Shown piece by piece: positions 31,035 through 40,900 of a DNA stretch of 64,000 nucleotides. The translations under genes were made by a program, and so were the position numbers. The stretch covers positions 2,542,001 through 2,606,000 of the forward strand of contig NZ_CP036261.1 in NCBI RefSeq assembly GCF_007741475.1, read 5' to 3'. Under the pieces are notes generated by a model that was not told where the DNA came from, did no database searches, and saw nothing but the letters and a program-made list of their open reading frames with translations. Position 1 is the first letter of the stretch; the number at the start of each line of letters is the position of its first letter. The DNA comes from Rosistilla ulvae. GTDB taxonomy: Bacteria; Planctomycetota; Planctomycetia; Pirellulales; Pirellulaceae.

Positions 31035-32228
31035 TCAGGCGGTGTGGTTCGCTAGCAACGGGGTTTCGCTGGCCGCGATTGCGCCGAGGACCGCGTTTTC
31101 AAGAGGTTCGAGCGGGCAATGCCACGAACCTCGCCAACGGTTCCGGCTAGCCGCGACTTGCTGGCACGATGCTCCAACTTCATTTGCGAGCAATTGGAAA
31201 TAATCGCGATCACAATTCGACGGTTTGATCTCGATCAAATCGATAGGCCTAGCCGACAGCAGAATGTTGGTCAGTCCGGCGCCATGCAGACCGACGACGA
31301 TTGCGGCATCGCGAAACAGCCGCACCTGCTCTTCCAGCGTGTATTGCTCCAGGCAATGCGATTCAAAGCCATGCCTGGCCAACAACGCTGCAACTTCCGC
31401 GTCGTTGCCCAGCGAGCGGTTTCGCGCCAGACGGCGGCTGACGTACAATCGCCGCCCCGGCTGGGCATGCGGAGGATTTGTGGCCGACTTCAATTGCGAT
31501 TGCAGTCGTTCGCTCAGTCGCCGCCGCGACGCCGTGGTCGCAAGGGAAGGGACGATCAATCGATCGGCGTGAAGCAACAGGCCTTCATGAGGTTCAATCA
31601 CCTTATCCGATGGGATCCCCAATAAATCGAGCGCCTGCCGTTGGAACGGTTTGTAATTGTCGACCACGTAGGCATCCGCTTGCAGCACGCCCGCCTGGCG
31701 GACCAGTTCCAGACGTGGCAGCACCTCGCACAACCAGTGAAAATAGTTGTGCGATCCGGACGTGTTGAGGACGACGACGTCACCGGCGACCCGGACTGGT
31801 TGGGGCAGGCGGCGGGGAGTTGTCATCGCGCGGCGGATGCGACGTGGATTGAGCCAACCGCCGGGAACCGCTTTGGGGGCGAGCGGACCATCGCAACGAT
31901 GCAGTTCCGATAGCACGACGTCGTCGATTCCAATCCAGTCGCACTGTCGGCCGTGGCACCATCCCCCTTCGATTTCCATGACAAGCCCGTCGGCGAGATC
32001 GTCGGTTCGGTCCGATTTGATAGCCTGGCGGGGCGACTTCACTGGCAAACGGCCGGCTTCCTCACGCCACCGCAGCTTGACGCGTCGCGGATAGCGGTCC
32101 AGCAGTTCAGCGGTCGACAGCGTTTCGGTAGGCTTTTTCTTCCCGAGTCGAAACGGCAGTAACGTCGACAACGCAAACACATACTTTCCGTAGTGCACTA
32201 GTTTGCGATTGTGATTGGCAATATCCAT
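31035..32228 (-). CDS. Glycosyltransferase family 61 protein
   Basis: A 397-residue GT61 (DUF563) enzyme. The core is in the second half: VVVLNTSGSHNYFHWLCEVLPRLELV, PGRRLYVSRRLARNRSLGND, and the hallmark AAIVVGLHGAGLTNILLSA (HGAGL), followed by DLIEIKPSN. Family members transfer xylose, GlcNAc or other sugars, usually inverting. The reading frame stays open far upstream across the type III PKS gene, but the ATG at 32228 (MDIANHNRK) is the first sensible start and leaves a 179-bp gap. It is the 5'-most gene of the polysaccharide locus. Donor and acceptor are unknown. Confidence 0.85.
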   Translation of the reverse strand: MDIANHNRKLVHYGKYVFALSTLLPFRLGKKKPTETLSTAELLDRYPRRVKLRWREEAGRLPVKSPRQAIKSDRTDDLADGLVMEIEGGWCHGRQCDWIGIDDVVLSELHRCDGPLAPKAVPGGWLNPRRIRRAMTTPRRLPQPVRVAGDVVVLNTSGSHNYFHWLCEVLPRLELVRQAGVLQADAYVVDNYKPFQRQALDLLGIPSDKVIEPHEGLLLHADRLIVPSLATTASRRRLSERLQSQLKSATNPPHAQPGRRLYVSRRLARNRSLGNDAEVAALLARHGFESHCLEQYTLEEQVRLFRDAAIVVGLHGAGLTNILLSARPIDLIEIKPSNCDRDYFQLLANEVGASCQQVAASRNRWRGSWHCPLEPLENAVLGAIAASETPLLANHTA

Positions 32229-32407
32229 CTCGAAAAAGTCGCGCTCCGGTCGCTCGCTCAATCCCGTCCCGCCGTTTATTGCTTGCCGGGCCGCTGTAGG
32301 TCGAATTGAGATTCCACGCACTGTACCCCTACCGCTATGGAGAGTCCAGATCACCGCTGAGATAGATCGACCGGCGCATCGAAAACGTCGACGACACTGT
32401 CGGGGCC

Positions 32408-33517
32408 TTAATACCGCAGCAAAGCCGCTTCGGCCATTACGCCGGGGCCAAACGCCAGCACGACCGCTGGCCCCTCGCAACGCTGGGATTGATTTCGCTC
32501 CATCACAAACAAGACGGTCGCCGACGACATGTTGCCCAGGTCGTTCAAGACTTCGCGGGAGACCTGAGTGTGCGTCGCTTGAAGATGAAGCGCCTCCTCG
32601 ACCGCATCGAGAATGCGCGGGCCTCCCGGATGGACAATCCAACGTTGGATGTCTTCGATCTTCAATCCTTGAGAGTTCAGCCACTGGCAGATCCATGATC
32701 GCAGATAGGTTTTGATGCAATCGGGAACCCCGCTGGTCAGCCGCATCTGAAATCCATGGTCGCCGATGTGCCAAGACATCTCGTCGTTGGTGTCTTCGAT
32801 CAGGCAGGCTCCGGTCGCTTCGATCTTGCAGATCGAAGCCGAATGCGGATGCTTGGTTTCCCAGTTGGCACCCGCCGCGATGATGCTGCCCGAACCATCG
32901 GCGAACAGCGCGTTGCCAACCACGCCATCGAGGTCCCAACGCATGCGAAAGTGCAAACTGCAAAGTTCGACACAACACATCAACACACAGGCGTTGGGAT
33001 CGGCTGCCGTGAGACCTTGGACGGTTCGCATCCCGTTGATCGCACCGTGACATCCCATGTAACCGACGTGAACGCGCTGCGTCGTCGATGGCATGCCAAG
33101 CAATTGGATCAGGTCGATATCGACGCCGGGCGCGGCAAAGCCAGTACAGGAAACGGTGACCAGGTGCGTGATGTCGCCGGGCAGCACCGCCGCGTCGTGG
33201 ATCGCAGCGGTCGCCGAGGCGAGAGCCAAGGGAGTCGCATGTTTTTTGTACAGCGACATCCGCTGGGCTGTGGTGGGACCGTCGCCGCCAGTCCCCGATT
33301 CGTTGGATTCGCTGTCGGATTTGTGCCAGTGGTACCCGAGCTCGTACGGGATCACTGTCCGCCGCGATGACACGCCCGATTTGCGAAACAGCGTCCTCAA
33401 CAAACGCTTCTGCTTGTCGGTCTCGCAGATCACGTCGGTGCTGAGAGCGAGCGCATCCTCTTGGCTAACAACTTCTGGAGCTTGCGCCGTCCCCAGGCCA
33501 ATGATCGAACATGTCAT
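32408..33517 (-). CDS. Type III polyketide synthase (chalcone/stilbene synthase-like)
   Basis: A 369-residue thiolase-fold homodimeric enzyme. The catalytic triad is intact: Cys124 in LVTVSCTGFAAPGVD, His296 in RWIVHPGGPRILDAV, Asn329 in LNDLGNMSSATVLFVM; AFGPGVMAEAALLRY is the usual C-terminal GFGPG loop. It extends an acyl-CoA starter with malonyl-CoA and cyclises it to a resorcinol, pyrone or phloroglucinol. The ATG at 33517 (MTCSIIGLG) overlaps the upstream flavoprotein gene by 53 nt. It is last in an operon with PTPS-like, methyltransferase and FAD genes, an arrangement like phenolic-lipid clusters. The starter cannot be deduced. Confidence 0.93.
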   Translation of the reverse strand: MTCSIIGLGTAQAPEVVSQEDALALSTDVICETDKQKRLLRTLFRKSGVSSRRTVIPYELGYHWHKSDSESNESGTGGDGPTTAQRMSLYKKHATPLALASATAAIHDAAVLPGDITHLVTVSCTGFAAPGVDIDLIQLLGMPSTTQRVHVGYMGCHGAINGMRTVQGLTAADPNACVLMCCVELCSLHFRMRWDLDGVVGNALFADGSGSIIAAGANWETKHPHSASICKIEATGACLIEDTNDEMSWHIGDHGFQMRLTSGVPDCIKTYLRSWICQWLNSQGLKIEDIQRWIVHPGGPRILDAVEEALHLQATHTQVSREVLNDLGNMSSATVLFVMERNQSQRCEGPAVVLAFGPGVMAEAALLRY

Positions 33518-34682
33518 GCTGCCGCTCCCGATTGATTTGTCGTACCACAAACTGCCCCAACGAAGGAGCAACGTTAACGACTCTCAGCAAACCACGTACC
33601 AGCTTCGGGTATCGCAGCGTCCGCGCGAAGGCGTGGCACCAGTATTGTTGGGTGATAACCAGGTCTTCAGTGGCTATCCCCCAGCGTTTGACATAACTGG
33701 CGTCCCAGCGTTTCGCAGCCGCTGCGGCCAGCGGAGCCACGCTGCGGCCACCGCGGATCGCCCAGGCCATCCCTTCCCCTGTAAAAGGTTCAATATACCC
33801 AGCTGCGTCGCCGACGACGAACAATCGCTCGCACGCAACATTCTGCCGGCGGCGAGTCAACGTGGTCGTTCCTCGCCAAGTTCCATCCAACATTTCCTCG
33901 CTGACCGGAAACCCCGACTCGCGCAATATCGCCCCGCAAACCGCCGCCGCCGATTCGCCCCGCAACGCTTGGCGATCGATCGCCGCAGCGATATTCAATT
34001 GCCCATGCTCGGTCCGCGATGCTCCCACATATCCATTAGCCGCCACCGCCATGTAGATCGTTCCCTCCCGGTAGGCGCGAGGATAGTTGGAGGTGGAGAT
34101 CCCAAACCCCACCCGCGATTCGGGTTTGGCAACCACCTGCATCTGCGGCTGTGGGATGTGTTGATCGCTCGCCAACCCGGTCGCCATGACGACGATCCGA
34201 CCGCGCAACGCGACGTTTCCAGCCGGATCCGACAGCTGGCGATACTCGCCCTCTCCGCCGCCGGTTGCTGGAGAATCGCTATCCACCCGTAGAGTCACGC
34301 CGGACAAGAACTCACATCCCGCCGCGATCGCCTGTTCGACCAACACCGCGTCCATCGCGCGACGACTGATCGAAAGGCCCCCCGGAAGATCGAGGGTCAC
34401 TGACCGCAAGCCCGATCGCAATTCGTAAGCCCCCAGCGGCAAGGCTCCCGCTCGCATGATCGGTTCGAGCACCCCTAAAGCTTTCAAGCCAGCCACGGCA
34501 TCGTTATTCAGGCAGGCACCGCAAACCTTGTCCCGCGGAAACGCTTTCCGATCGACCAACAGCACGCTAGCTCCGCGGCGAGCGATCCCGATCGCAGCGG
34601 TCGCCCCCGCAACCCCCGCACCTACAACGACAACATCCCAAATTCGCCCGCTTGCCGTCGTCAGGTCGATCGTGGCGTCCAT
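33465..34682 (-). CDS. FAD-dependent oxidoreductase (geranylgeranyl reductase/aromatic hydroxylase-like)
   Basis: A 405-residue flavoprotein. DVVVVGAGVAGATAAIGIARRG is the Rossmann motif, DRKAFPRDKVCGACLNNDAVAGL is the PRDKxCG segment shared by geranylgeranyl reductases, tryptophan halogenase-like and PKS-associated hydroxylases, and ERLFVVGDAAGYIEPFTGEGMAWAIRGG is the GDAAG FAD site. Its ATG overlaps the methyltransferase stop by one base (TAATG), and its end overlaps the PKS start by 53 nt, so the genes are tightly coupled. It probably oxidises or reduces the polyketide product, for example hydroxylating a resorcinol to a quinol. Confidence 0.87.
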   Translation of the reverse strand: MDATIDLTTASGRIWDVVVVGAGVAGATAAIGIARRGASVLLVDRKAFPRDKVCGACLNNDAVAGLKALGVLEPIMRAGALPLGAYELRSGLRSVTLDLPGGLSISRRAMDAVLVEQAIAAGCEFLSGVTLRVDSDSPATGGGEGEYRQLSDPAGNVALRGRIVVMATGLASDQHIPQPQMQVVAKPESRVGFGISTSNYPRAYREGTIYMAVAANGYVGASRTEHGQLNIAAAIDRQALRGESAAAVCGAILRESGFPVSEEMLDGTWRGTTTLTRRRQNVACERLFVVGDAAGYIEPFTGEGMAWAIRGGRSVAPLAAAAAKRWDASYVKRWGIATEDLVITQQYWCHAFARTLRYPKLVRGLLRVVNVAPSLGQFVVRQINRERQHDMFDHWPGDGASSRSC

Positions 34683-35392
34683 TAAGACCGTTCCCAAGTC
34701 ATCAGCAACCGCTGCGGCCAGATGTTTTTCAAAACCATCCCCTGCAGCCCCCCCCGATCGGCGAGCTCCCTCAATTCAGAACGCGTGAACGCCCCCTGAA
34801 CCGACAGCGGTCCGTCGACATGGCAGATCCGGCTGCGCGTCAACAACCGAATTCCAGCCCAGCACATCAGATAACCGAACTGAGTTCGCAACAGATCGCT
34901 GATCACGATCAATTTCGCTCCGCTGTCGCGCATCGCGGACAACAATTGAATGACTTCGGGAGGATCGAAGTGATGCAGGAACAACGAACAACAAATCACG
35001 TCGTAGCCCGCGGGCAACGGATCAGCCAAAACATCCGCTTTCAGAAAGTTGACCTGCAATTTCCGTGCGTCGGCCCGTTGTTGAGCGTACGCGAGCGCCA
35101 CGTCGCTCATATCGCAACCGTCGACCGCAACCGGCAACCCCGACTGCTGCGAGCGCTGCGCCAATCCGATCGCCACATCGCCGCCACCGCTGGCAACGTC
35201 CAGCACGCGAATCGGTCCTCCCGATCGATGAGCCAGGTTTGAAATCGGCCCCCATAGTGAGGAAGCCGTTCCGCTGAACGCATTAACCCGAGTCAGTCCT
35301 GCCAGTGCCTGATGATGCAGCGCCGGATCGAGATCGGGCTGATCCATCAATTCCGGTTCGCGGCGTCGTTCTTTCAACCATCGTGTTACCAT
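34682..35392 (-). CDS. Class I SAM-dependent methyltransferase
   Basis: A 236-residue Methyltransf_11/25-type enzyme. Motif I is PIRVLDVASGGGDVAIGLA, the acidic loop is AVDGCDMSDVALAYAQQRA, and motif post-I is YDVICCSLFLHHFDPPEVIQLLSAM. MTs of this type accompany bacterial type III PKSs and methylate the phenolic product. The ATG at 35392 (MVTRWLKERR) is preceded by GGGGAG; a GTG at 35413 would add seven residues. It overlaps the PTPS gene end slightly. O- versus C-methylation is undecided. Confidence 0.85.
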   Translation of the reverse strand: MVTRWLKERRREPELMDQPDLDPALHHQALAGLTRVNAFSGTASSLWGPISNLAHRSGGPIRVLDVASGGGDVAIGLAQRSQQSGLPVAVDGCDMSDVALAYAQQRADARKLQVNFLKADVLADPLPAGYDVICCSLFLHHFDPPEVIQLLSAMRDSGAKLIVISDLLRTQFGYLMCWAGIRLLTRSRICHVDGPLSVQGAFTRSELRELADRGGLQGMVLKNIWPQRLLMTWERS

Positions 35393-35880
35393 GGCAATCG
35401 ACAAACTCCCCACTGGCCGTGGTTCTCGTCGACACCGACTTCGATCGTGCGAATCGCGTCGCCAAACTTCGAACGAGTCTGCTCGCGAACGCGTTGGGCG
35501 ATCACTCGGGCCAACTCTTCAGCCGTTGTGTTGATCACCGGCAGCACGATGCAGTCTTCCTTCGGAAAGACCCACCGCCGCTCACGGAACCGCGCAACAA
35601 TTTCGCCATCTTCCTCTTGGACCTTGATCTCGGCATGATCGCGGGGCAGTAGGACATGATGGTCCAATTGCAAGGTTTCATGCAGCACCGCATCGCGGAG
35701 GGCGATGAAGTCGACGACGTATCGATTTGCATCCAACGGTCCTTCGACAGCGACCTTCACGCCGTAGTTGTGGCCATGCAGGCGTTCGCAAACATCCCCG
35801 GCAAAAGTTATGAAATGAGCCGCAGAAAAGACAAACGCCTCTTTGCTGACCTCGACACGGTAACTGGCAGAATCGTCCAT
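35386..35880 (-). CDS. 6-pyruvoyl-tetrahydropterin synthase/QueD-family protein
   Basis: A 164-residue T-fold protein. The zinc site is formed by His in FVFSAAHF and the HxH of LHGHNYGV, with the catalytic Cys in DVCERLHGHNY placed as in QueD; LQLDHHVLLP and IEVGVDENHGQWGVC supply the remaining motif (Asp/His and the pterin-binding Glu). It converts dihydroneopterin triphosphate to a pterin or 6-carboxytetrahydropterin. It is the first gene of the operon leading to the type III PKS. Folate, queuosine and specialised pterin roles are all possible; queC/queE are not nearby. Confidence 0.85.
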   Translation of the reverse strand: MDDSASYRVEVSKEAFVFSAAHFITFAGDVCERLHGHNYGVKVAVEGPLDANRYVVDFIALRDAVLHETLQLDHHVLLPRDHAEIKVQEEDGEIVARFRERRWVFPKEDCIVLPVINTTAEELARVIAQRVREQTRSKFGDAIRTIEVGVDENHGQWGVCRLPW

Positions 35881-36044
35881 CGGTCCCCCATGATCGCACT
35901 GGATGCGGATTAACAGATCGCGACCTTCGCCGGTCAAACATCACTCAAAAGAGCGATCGCGAACAACAAGCATTGAACCGCGCGATGCCTACCTATTGCA
36001 ATAGCCGCCCGCAGCGACCGTCAGCCACGCGAAAGATTCTCGAT

Positions 36045-37586
36045 TTACAATTCGATCGTGCGACACGGCCTAAAGGCTTCGTAGCGGGCCAGCTGAACGA
36101 ACAACTGCCCGGCGGCGTCGGGAGCCGTTGTTCCGGCATCGCGATCACTTTGCAAGGCGGCTCGATAGATTTGCGTCAACCGATCGGCGAGCGCCGATTC
36201 GTTGAACGCTTCGGCCGCTCGATGCGCGTTGGCAGCGAGATGCGGCTGCGGGTCGCCGGGTGCTGCGGGCAGGTCGTGCATGATGGGATTGGCGTCGCGA
36301 ATTTGGCCAGCCAGCTTGCGATCGGACTTCGCCGCGGCGATCGCTCGCGCCTGCAGACCGATCGGCAAACGGGCAAAGTCGATGTCGCCGACGATCGGCC
36401 CGCGATCGACCGACTCCAAATCCAAGGCGTCGATAAAACCATCGGGCAACCAACCCCAAGCTGCACAATAGGCTTCCCAGATCTGTGGCTGAGCCGATTG
36501 CCCGATCACAGCGGCTGGGATCGAAAGCGACGGCGAAAGGCCCGGGAATTCACATCCGGCGGCGCGTAGGTCGTCGGTCACCGCCGGAAGGTCGCGACCT
36601 CGCAGCGGACGTCCGGCCAACATGGCTTCCAGAAAAACAGACGCTCCGTTTTCGGCGACGCTCGACGTGAACAAGAAATCGGCCGCGGCCAGCAATTCGC
36701 CTCGCGAGATCCCTTCGACAAGCTCCGCATCGAACCGCACCGGCAGTTGCTGGTTGCGGGCGAAGGTCGACCACATCGCGTACATCTTTTGATCGATCGG
36801 ATCGGTGGGGGGCGCCGCGACGGCAAACGTCGCATCGTCGCAAACCGCACTCCACAGCAGCAGCTCGCCGATGTTCTTGGCTCGGCTGCCACATGCCGGA
36901 TAAATCCCCAGCGGCTTGTCCGCATCGAGATCCAACGCCGCGGTCAACTTGCGTTTTGCCGCCGCGCGATCGAGTTGGCTTTCAGGAATCGCCGGCGCGA
37001 TCGGGGGCAATCGATGCAACACCGCATCAGCAACGCCCATCGCGGACAACAGACTGCGATCGCGCTGCGTCGCGGCGACGTAATGCAAATTGGCAGCTTG
37101 CGGATAGAGATGGCGTTCGACCCGATCGGGCGTCTGTGTGGCGAGCGACTGGAGCCAGCGTTGATAGTTTGCGGACGAATAGTCTTCGGCGAAATCGTGG
37201 ATCTGCAACACGATCGGCCAGCCCGCGTCGGCCAACTGAGCGACAGCTCCCGGAAGCAACAGGTGCTCACCGAGACTGTGGTTATGAAAATGGAGCAGGG
37301 TGTCGTCGCACGAACCACCGGCAGCGGTGATCGCTTGGGCGATCTGGTCGGCTGCAACTTGTGCCTGATCTATCGACGAAGAATCATCCGAGAGAGCGTC
37401 GACTGAAATCGCATCGACGGGAAAGCGAAGGCTTTGCAAATCGGAAAGGCCCGCGTCGCGACCACCGTGCAGCAACAAAACCCGATCGATCGGAAGCTGA
37501 CTGGCGGCCAAAGCTTGCAAATGATTTAGAACCACTTGCGTGACATCGCCACGATCAAAGTGATTGTGGAGGACGGCAAGTTTCAT
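36045..37586 (-). CDS. GT4-like (GT-B) glycosyltransferase
   Basis: A 513-residue protein. The N-terminus MKLAVLHNHFDRGDVTQVVLNHLQAL is a GT-B acceptor-type domain. A second Rossmann domain begins KPLGIYPACGSRAKNIGELLLWSAV, and the donor region is FTSSVAENGASVFLEAMLAGRPLRGRDLPAVTDDL, comparable to the ExFGxxxLEAMxxGxPV block of GT4. It is longer than typical GT4 (about 380 residues) because of a C-terminal helical extension of about 120 residues. It stands alone between the PTPS gene and a tRNA gene; substrate unknown. Confidence 0.75.
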   Translation of the reverse strand: MKLAVLHNHFDRGDVTQVVLNHLQALAASQLPIDRVLLLHGGRDAGLSDLQSLRFPVDAISVDALSDDSSSIDQAQVAADQIAQAITAAGGSCDDTLLHFHNHSLGEHLLLPGAVAQLADAGWPIVLQIHDFAEDYSSANYQRWLQSLATQTPDRVERHLYPQAANLHYVAATQRDRSLLSAMGVADAVLHRLPPIAPAIPESQLDRAAAKRKLTAALDLDADKPLGIYPACGSRAKNIGELLLWSAVCDDATFAVAAPPTDPIDQKMYAMWSTFARNQQLPVRFDAELVEGISRGELLAAADFLFTSSVAENGASVFLEAMLAGRPLRGRDLPAVTDDLRAAGCEFPGLSPSLSIPAAVIGQSAQPQIWEAYCAAWGWLPDGFIDALDLESVDRGPIVGDIDFARLPIGLQARAIAAAKSDRKLAGQIRDANPIMHDLPAAPGDPQPHLAANAHRAAEAFNESALADRLTQIYRAALQSDRDAGTTAPDAAGQLFVQLARYEAFRPCRTIEL

Positions 37587-37614
37587 CTGCGACCAAGAAA
37601 GAGTTTAAGAATAG

Positions 37615-37698
37615 TGCGGGCGAGAGGAATCGAACCTCCACTCCCTTGCGAGAACAAGAACCTGAATCTTGCGCGTCTGCCAATTCCGCCACGCCCGC
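37615..37698 (-). tRNA. tRNA-Leu (anticodon CAG)
   Basis: An 84-nt class II tRNA. The acceptor GCGGGCG pairs with CGCCCGC plus discriminator A, the D-arm is TGGCGGAATTGGCAGACGC, the anticodon stem CAAGA/TCTTG encloses TTCAGGT (anticodon CAG, decoding CUG), and a long variable arm is followed by GGAGG TTCGATT CCTCT. No encoded CCA. It lies 28 nt downstream of the GT4-like gene's start, on the same strand. Confidence 0.95.
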
Positions 37699-37997
37699 AT
37701 GTCTTCAAAAACTGTTGCGTCGTTTTCACGACGCCAATTGTTTTCCGATCTTATTGTTTCGGAAACAATCGTTCAATGCTTGATTTAATTTAACCAAACC
37801 ATCGCAAACGATGGAAGGCATTGTCTGGAAATCTGCGATTTGAGCCGATCCGGCAAAACCACAGCACCAGGTTTTCGCCGATTGTAGATTCGATGAAGGT
37901 ATCCTGTAAACCATGCTTTCGGATCTTTTTTCCGCAGCGGTGCCAGGAACGTTCGACGTCGCATCGGGAACGGCAAAATCGAGCCGCCGTCAGCCAC
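37699..37997. other. Gap upstream of tRNA-Leu(CAG)
   Basis: About 300 bp, A/T-richer than its surroundings, holding the tRNA promoter and the 3' end of the Bat operon. No coding region is supported. Confidence 0.5.
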
Positions 37998-40900
37998 CTA
38001 CCAATCCTTGGCCACCGGTTCGCGCGTCAAGCGTCGACTGCGTTCCTGGTCGCGACGCCGCTGGGCCTCGCGGTCGCGAACGGCCTGCAAAAAGCTAGAC
38101 GAATCCATCTGCGGCTGTTCGCCCTGGTCGGACTCCTGCGGCTGTTGCTCTTGCTGGTCCTCGCCCGAATCCTGCGGTTGGTCGTTCGGATCCGACTGCG
38201 GCGGCTGCAATAATTGCAATGCTTCGACCAGCTTGGTCAACGCCTCATCTTGATGTTCTCTCGCGGCTTCGACCTGCGGATCCGCTTCGGTTAACGCATC
38301 GCCAACGGCTTGCATCGACTGCATCCCCGCGGTCACCAATCCCGCCGCCTCGCGATAACGTTGGCCGGCCTGTTCAAATTCTTCGGTCTGCTGAGGCGAC
38401 AACTGATGGCCGGCCGGCGACTCCGGCGACTGTTCCGCTTGTTTGTTTAACGCGTCGGCGATCTGCTGCGCCTTGTTGCTCAGTTCGGCTTGCTCCAACG
38501 AGATCGGCCCCAGCTGACGCATCGCCGCCGGATCGTCCTGCAGACCGGCAATCTGTTGCGTTTCGTCGTTCAATTGAGCCTGCTGCATCGCGGCTTCGCG
38601 AAGATGTTCGACGACGGAGAAAAACAGCCGGCGGAGCGCTTCCAAATGCTCGACCGCTGCCTGAGCGTGACCGCTGGGCAACGCAAACGGCTCGCTCACC
38701 GCGGGCTGCGGTTCCACCGCCGCTTCGTCGGCGTCAGCTTTCTCGGGATCTTCGCTCTCCGCTTCCTTCAGCTCAGTTTTCTTCGGCTCCGGCTTCTCGG
38801 CTTCCGCTTCTTTATCTGCTTCCTTCTCCACGTCCTCCGATTCGGACTCGCTTGGCTCCACAGATTCCTTCGGCTCCTTTGACTCCTTTGACTCAGCAGC
38901 TTCCTTTGGTTCCTCTTTCGGCTCCGCTGGCTCTTCCGATTCCTTTGCTTCCTGTTTCGATTCGGCAGCCGGAACTTCAGCTTCTTCCGCCGTCACCTCA
39001 GCTAACGTTCCCAACACCTTGGTCATTTCGGCTTTTGCTTTGCCAGCCAACTCCGCAGCGAGTTCGAAGCGTTGCAGTTCGGCGGCGGGATCGGGCGCGT
39101 CGTCGGTTGGCGGCGTTGCCGGATCAGCGTTCGCGGCGGCGGAGAGCGTCTGTTGCTGCTTGGCGATCAATTCCGATAAGCGATCCAATCGCGTGCGGTT
39201 ACGCGTTTGCAGCGGTTCGACGAGCGTTTGCCGCTGAGCGATGTCGGCTTCGGTCAACGCTGGTGGTTCTTCCGTCAGGTCTTTCGGCGGCTCGGGCAAG
39301 CTGGCACTGGGATCCAGCATGGCGGCGATCTGCGTTTGCGTCGCATACGTCAATTCGATCAGCCCGCGGAGATCGAGGAACCGTTCGCGGGCATCGCTCA
39401 ATTTCTCAATTCCCAGCCGCTGTTGATCAAGTGCAGCGCGATAGTCGGGAGTATCCAGGTCCTTCACCGCTTGTCCCATCGCTCGATCGCCAGCTTCCAG
39501 CGACGGCAGTGCTTCGCGAAGCGATTCCATGAAGGCAGCCGTTTCGTCGTCGGCCGCAGCATCCTGGTCTGGCGACGCCGCTGCATGCTGATCGGCTCCC
39601 GCTTTCAGACGCTGATACAATTCGGTGGTTCGTTCGCTGACCGATTGCTGCCGTTCGCGAAGGTATTCTTGATTCAGCCAAGCCGGCGTGGTGGGGCTCG
39701 CTTCAGGGAGCGGACTCTTGGCCGATCCCCGTTCGCCATCCGCGGCGAGCAGCGCGGTTCCCTGGGCGGCAGTCGTGGCATCGGTCAAGATCTGATCCAA
39801 GACTTCGACAGGCTGCCGCAACTGGTCGCGGGCCCGTTTCAGTTCTTCCAATGCCGAAGCGGATCGCCGAAACGCCCGCTCGGCTTGGCGCAACCGCATC
39901 TGGCTGCGAGCCCCGCCCATCCGTTGGTTCGCTCGATTGACGTAGTGCAGGACGTTGTTCAGTTGGGCCGCGCGGAGCTTCTGTTCGTCGGTTCGATCGG
40001 CTTCCGGTTTGCCGTCGATCACGTCCAGTTCCTCCCGCGCGACCTCGGTCAACGATTGCGCATCGGCCAATTGCTTTCGCTGCTCCACCGCCAGCTGCCG
40101 GAACTCGTTGCGAAACGCATCGGTCGCATTGGGATCGTCGATCGCGGAGATCCGTTGGACCAAGGCGACAGCGCTGCCAACCACCGCTCGCTGGGCTTCG
40201 ATCAAGGCGTCGATCCGCTGCGTCACGTCGCGATCGTCCTGGTTCGCCAGTCTGTCGCGCAGCTCCAAGATCCGCCGCAGAACCACTTCCAGGTTATGCC
40301 GGGCCTGCATGTCGTCGTCGCGCAAACCGATCGCCATTCGAAACCAATCGGCTGCCGATTCGAGATGCCGCAGCGATTCGGCAGGCTTATCTTCCAGCAG
40401 TTCATCAGCGCGGCCGATCTCGACCCAGCCCATGTTGTACGTCGCCCGAAACCGCAGCTCGCCGTCGATCCCCGCGCCGCGGCGGGCCGCGACTAACAGA
40501 CGCTCAGCCCCGTCGAAGTCACTTTTGATCTTTTCGATCCCTTCGTTGTAGAGCGAACGCGGATCGCGATCCTCCAACGAATCCTCCGCCTCGCCATCGG
40601 AATCCGAACTCGCCTCAACGGCTGCAGCAGCGGAGTCGTCGGTCGACAGTTGCGCGGCGACGGCTCGATCGTCCGCAGATTGAGTATCCTCGGCTGCCGA
40701 TGCGGGGACCGTCATGCAGGTCCCAACGACCAGCAGCGCGATCGCGGCGGCGGCCTTTTGACCGGCCGGAAGCGAAGGGAGATCGAGCGTTTGCGATGCG
40801 GCAGCCGATCCGCCGGCCAAGACGGTTCCAGCCAGCAGGAAGATCAGTGCCGACAGTAGCGCCCACTGAAATGCTTCGTTGCGGACGGCGCGGCCACGAT

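Noticed and set aside
31035-33053. A single 672-codon gene on the minus strand
   Set aside because: The upstream 275 codons are the shadow of the type III PKS gene (Arg-rich, no domain); the GT61 protein starts at the ATG at 32228.
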